A stretch of DNA of 24,347 nucleotides from positions 1-24,347 of the IMG/VR virus record IMGVR_UViG_3300031951_001167; one strand, 5' to 3'. A program made the translations under genes and the position numbers. The notes below the pieces were generated by a model. That model was not told where the DNA came from and did not search any database. It was given only the letters and a program-made list of their open reading frames with translations. Shown here piece by piece: positions 24,115 to 24,347 of the stretch. Each line of letters starts with the position of its first letter. Within the stretch, counting starts at the first letter, position 1. Source of the stretch: a virus.

Positions 24115-24347
24115 TGAGTTAGCAGAAAAAATACATAAAAATGCAGTAGAAAAGGGTTTTTGGGATAGACCAGCAGATGAAATATTTGTTGCAAAGCAAA
24201 TGATGATGATTGTATCTGAAGTTGTAGAAGCTCTTGAGGTTGTACGCAAAGATATGGATCCAGACAAGCTATCTGATGAGTTTGCAGATATTATTATTCG
24301 TACCCTTGATCTATATGCTGGTATGGTAGATGGCGGGTATATGAAAA
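24107..24347 (+). CDS. MazG-like nucleotide pyrophosphohydrolase (cut by window end)
   Basis: Only the first 80 residues are present. SEVVEALEVVRK (residues 37-48) and LSDEFADIIIR (55-65) give the ExxE...ExxD metal site of the MazG/all-alpha NTP pyrophosphohydrolase family (E38, E41, E58, D61). Such enzymes hydrolyse (d)NTPs to monophosphates and pyrophosphate, and some phage versions are linked to damaged nucleotides or to ppGpp. The SD GGAGG (24093-24098) lies 9 bases before the ATG, and the start overlaps the polymerase stop by 8 bases. The position beside the polymerase fits nucleotide-pool control during replication. Confidence 0.85.
   Translation, partial: MFDELAEKIHKNAVEKGFWDRPADEIFVAKQMMMIVSEVVEALEVVRKDMDPDKLSDEFADIIIRTLDLYAGMVDGGYMK

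Noticed and set aside
1-24347. tRNA genes, integrase, attachment sites
   Set aside because: The gaps between genes are too short for a tRNA and no integrase or att-like repeat is visible.

Overview
This window reads as part of an AT-rich genome of a long-tailed (siphovirus-like) double-stranded DNA phage. All genes lie on the plus strand. They are packed with one-base TAATG overlaps or gaps of a few bases; the largest clear gap is about 45 bases. I found no rRNA, tRNA, transposase, integrase, CRISPR array or convincing terminator. The host cannot be read directly. The set of a DnaE-type polymerase, DnaB helicase, DnaG-type primase and a ssDNA-binding protein resembles what I remember from phages of Actinobacteria, possibly low-GC freshwater ones, but that is inference.

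Left part (1-15773), tail and host-recognition module. A very large tape measure protein, cut by the window start, is followed by a 312-residue tail protein carrying an inserted beta-rich region. Next come a 1395-residue tail-hub-like protein, a 159-residue protein with an H-type-lectin-like domain, a 780-residue fibre with an FN3 domain, and a 748-residue fibre with Ig-like modules, an InlB-like repeat and PFFPPSF heptads. Together these would form the tail tip and the receptor-binding apparatus.

Middle part (15819-17443), a run of small genes. Two are short helical proteins; the others are a two-CxxC zinc-ribbon-like protein, a putative MerR-like DNA-binding protein, and two unrecognised proteins that lead directly into the helicase gene.

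Right part (17436-24347), replication module. Gene order is DnaB-like helicase, 2-oxoglutarate/Fe(II) oxygenase, DnaG-type primase with zinc finger and Toprim, ssDNA-binding protein with a gp32-like His-Cys3 set, DnaE-type polymerase III alpha subunit with a PHP domain, and the start of a MazG-like nucleotide pyrophosphohydrolase. These would supply the replisome core and some nucleotide-pool cleaning.

Three gene starts are preceded by an extended -10 element (TGnTAyAAT) placed just upstream of a strong Shine-Dalgarno: the lectin-like gene, the first small gene and the ssDNA-binding gene. This suggests that transcription is divided at these points. The most interesting leads are the proline/phenylalanine heptads encoded twice with different codons, an ADP-ribosyltransferase-like motif inside the tape measure, the shared promoter motif, and a possible but speculative link between the prolyl-hydroxylase-like oxygenase and the proline-rich fibre.
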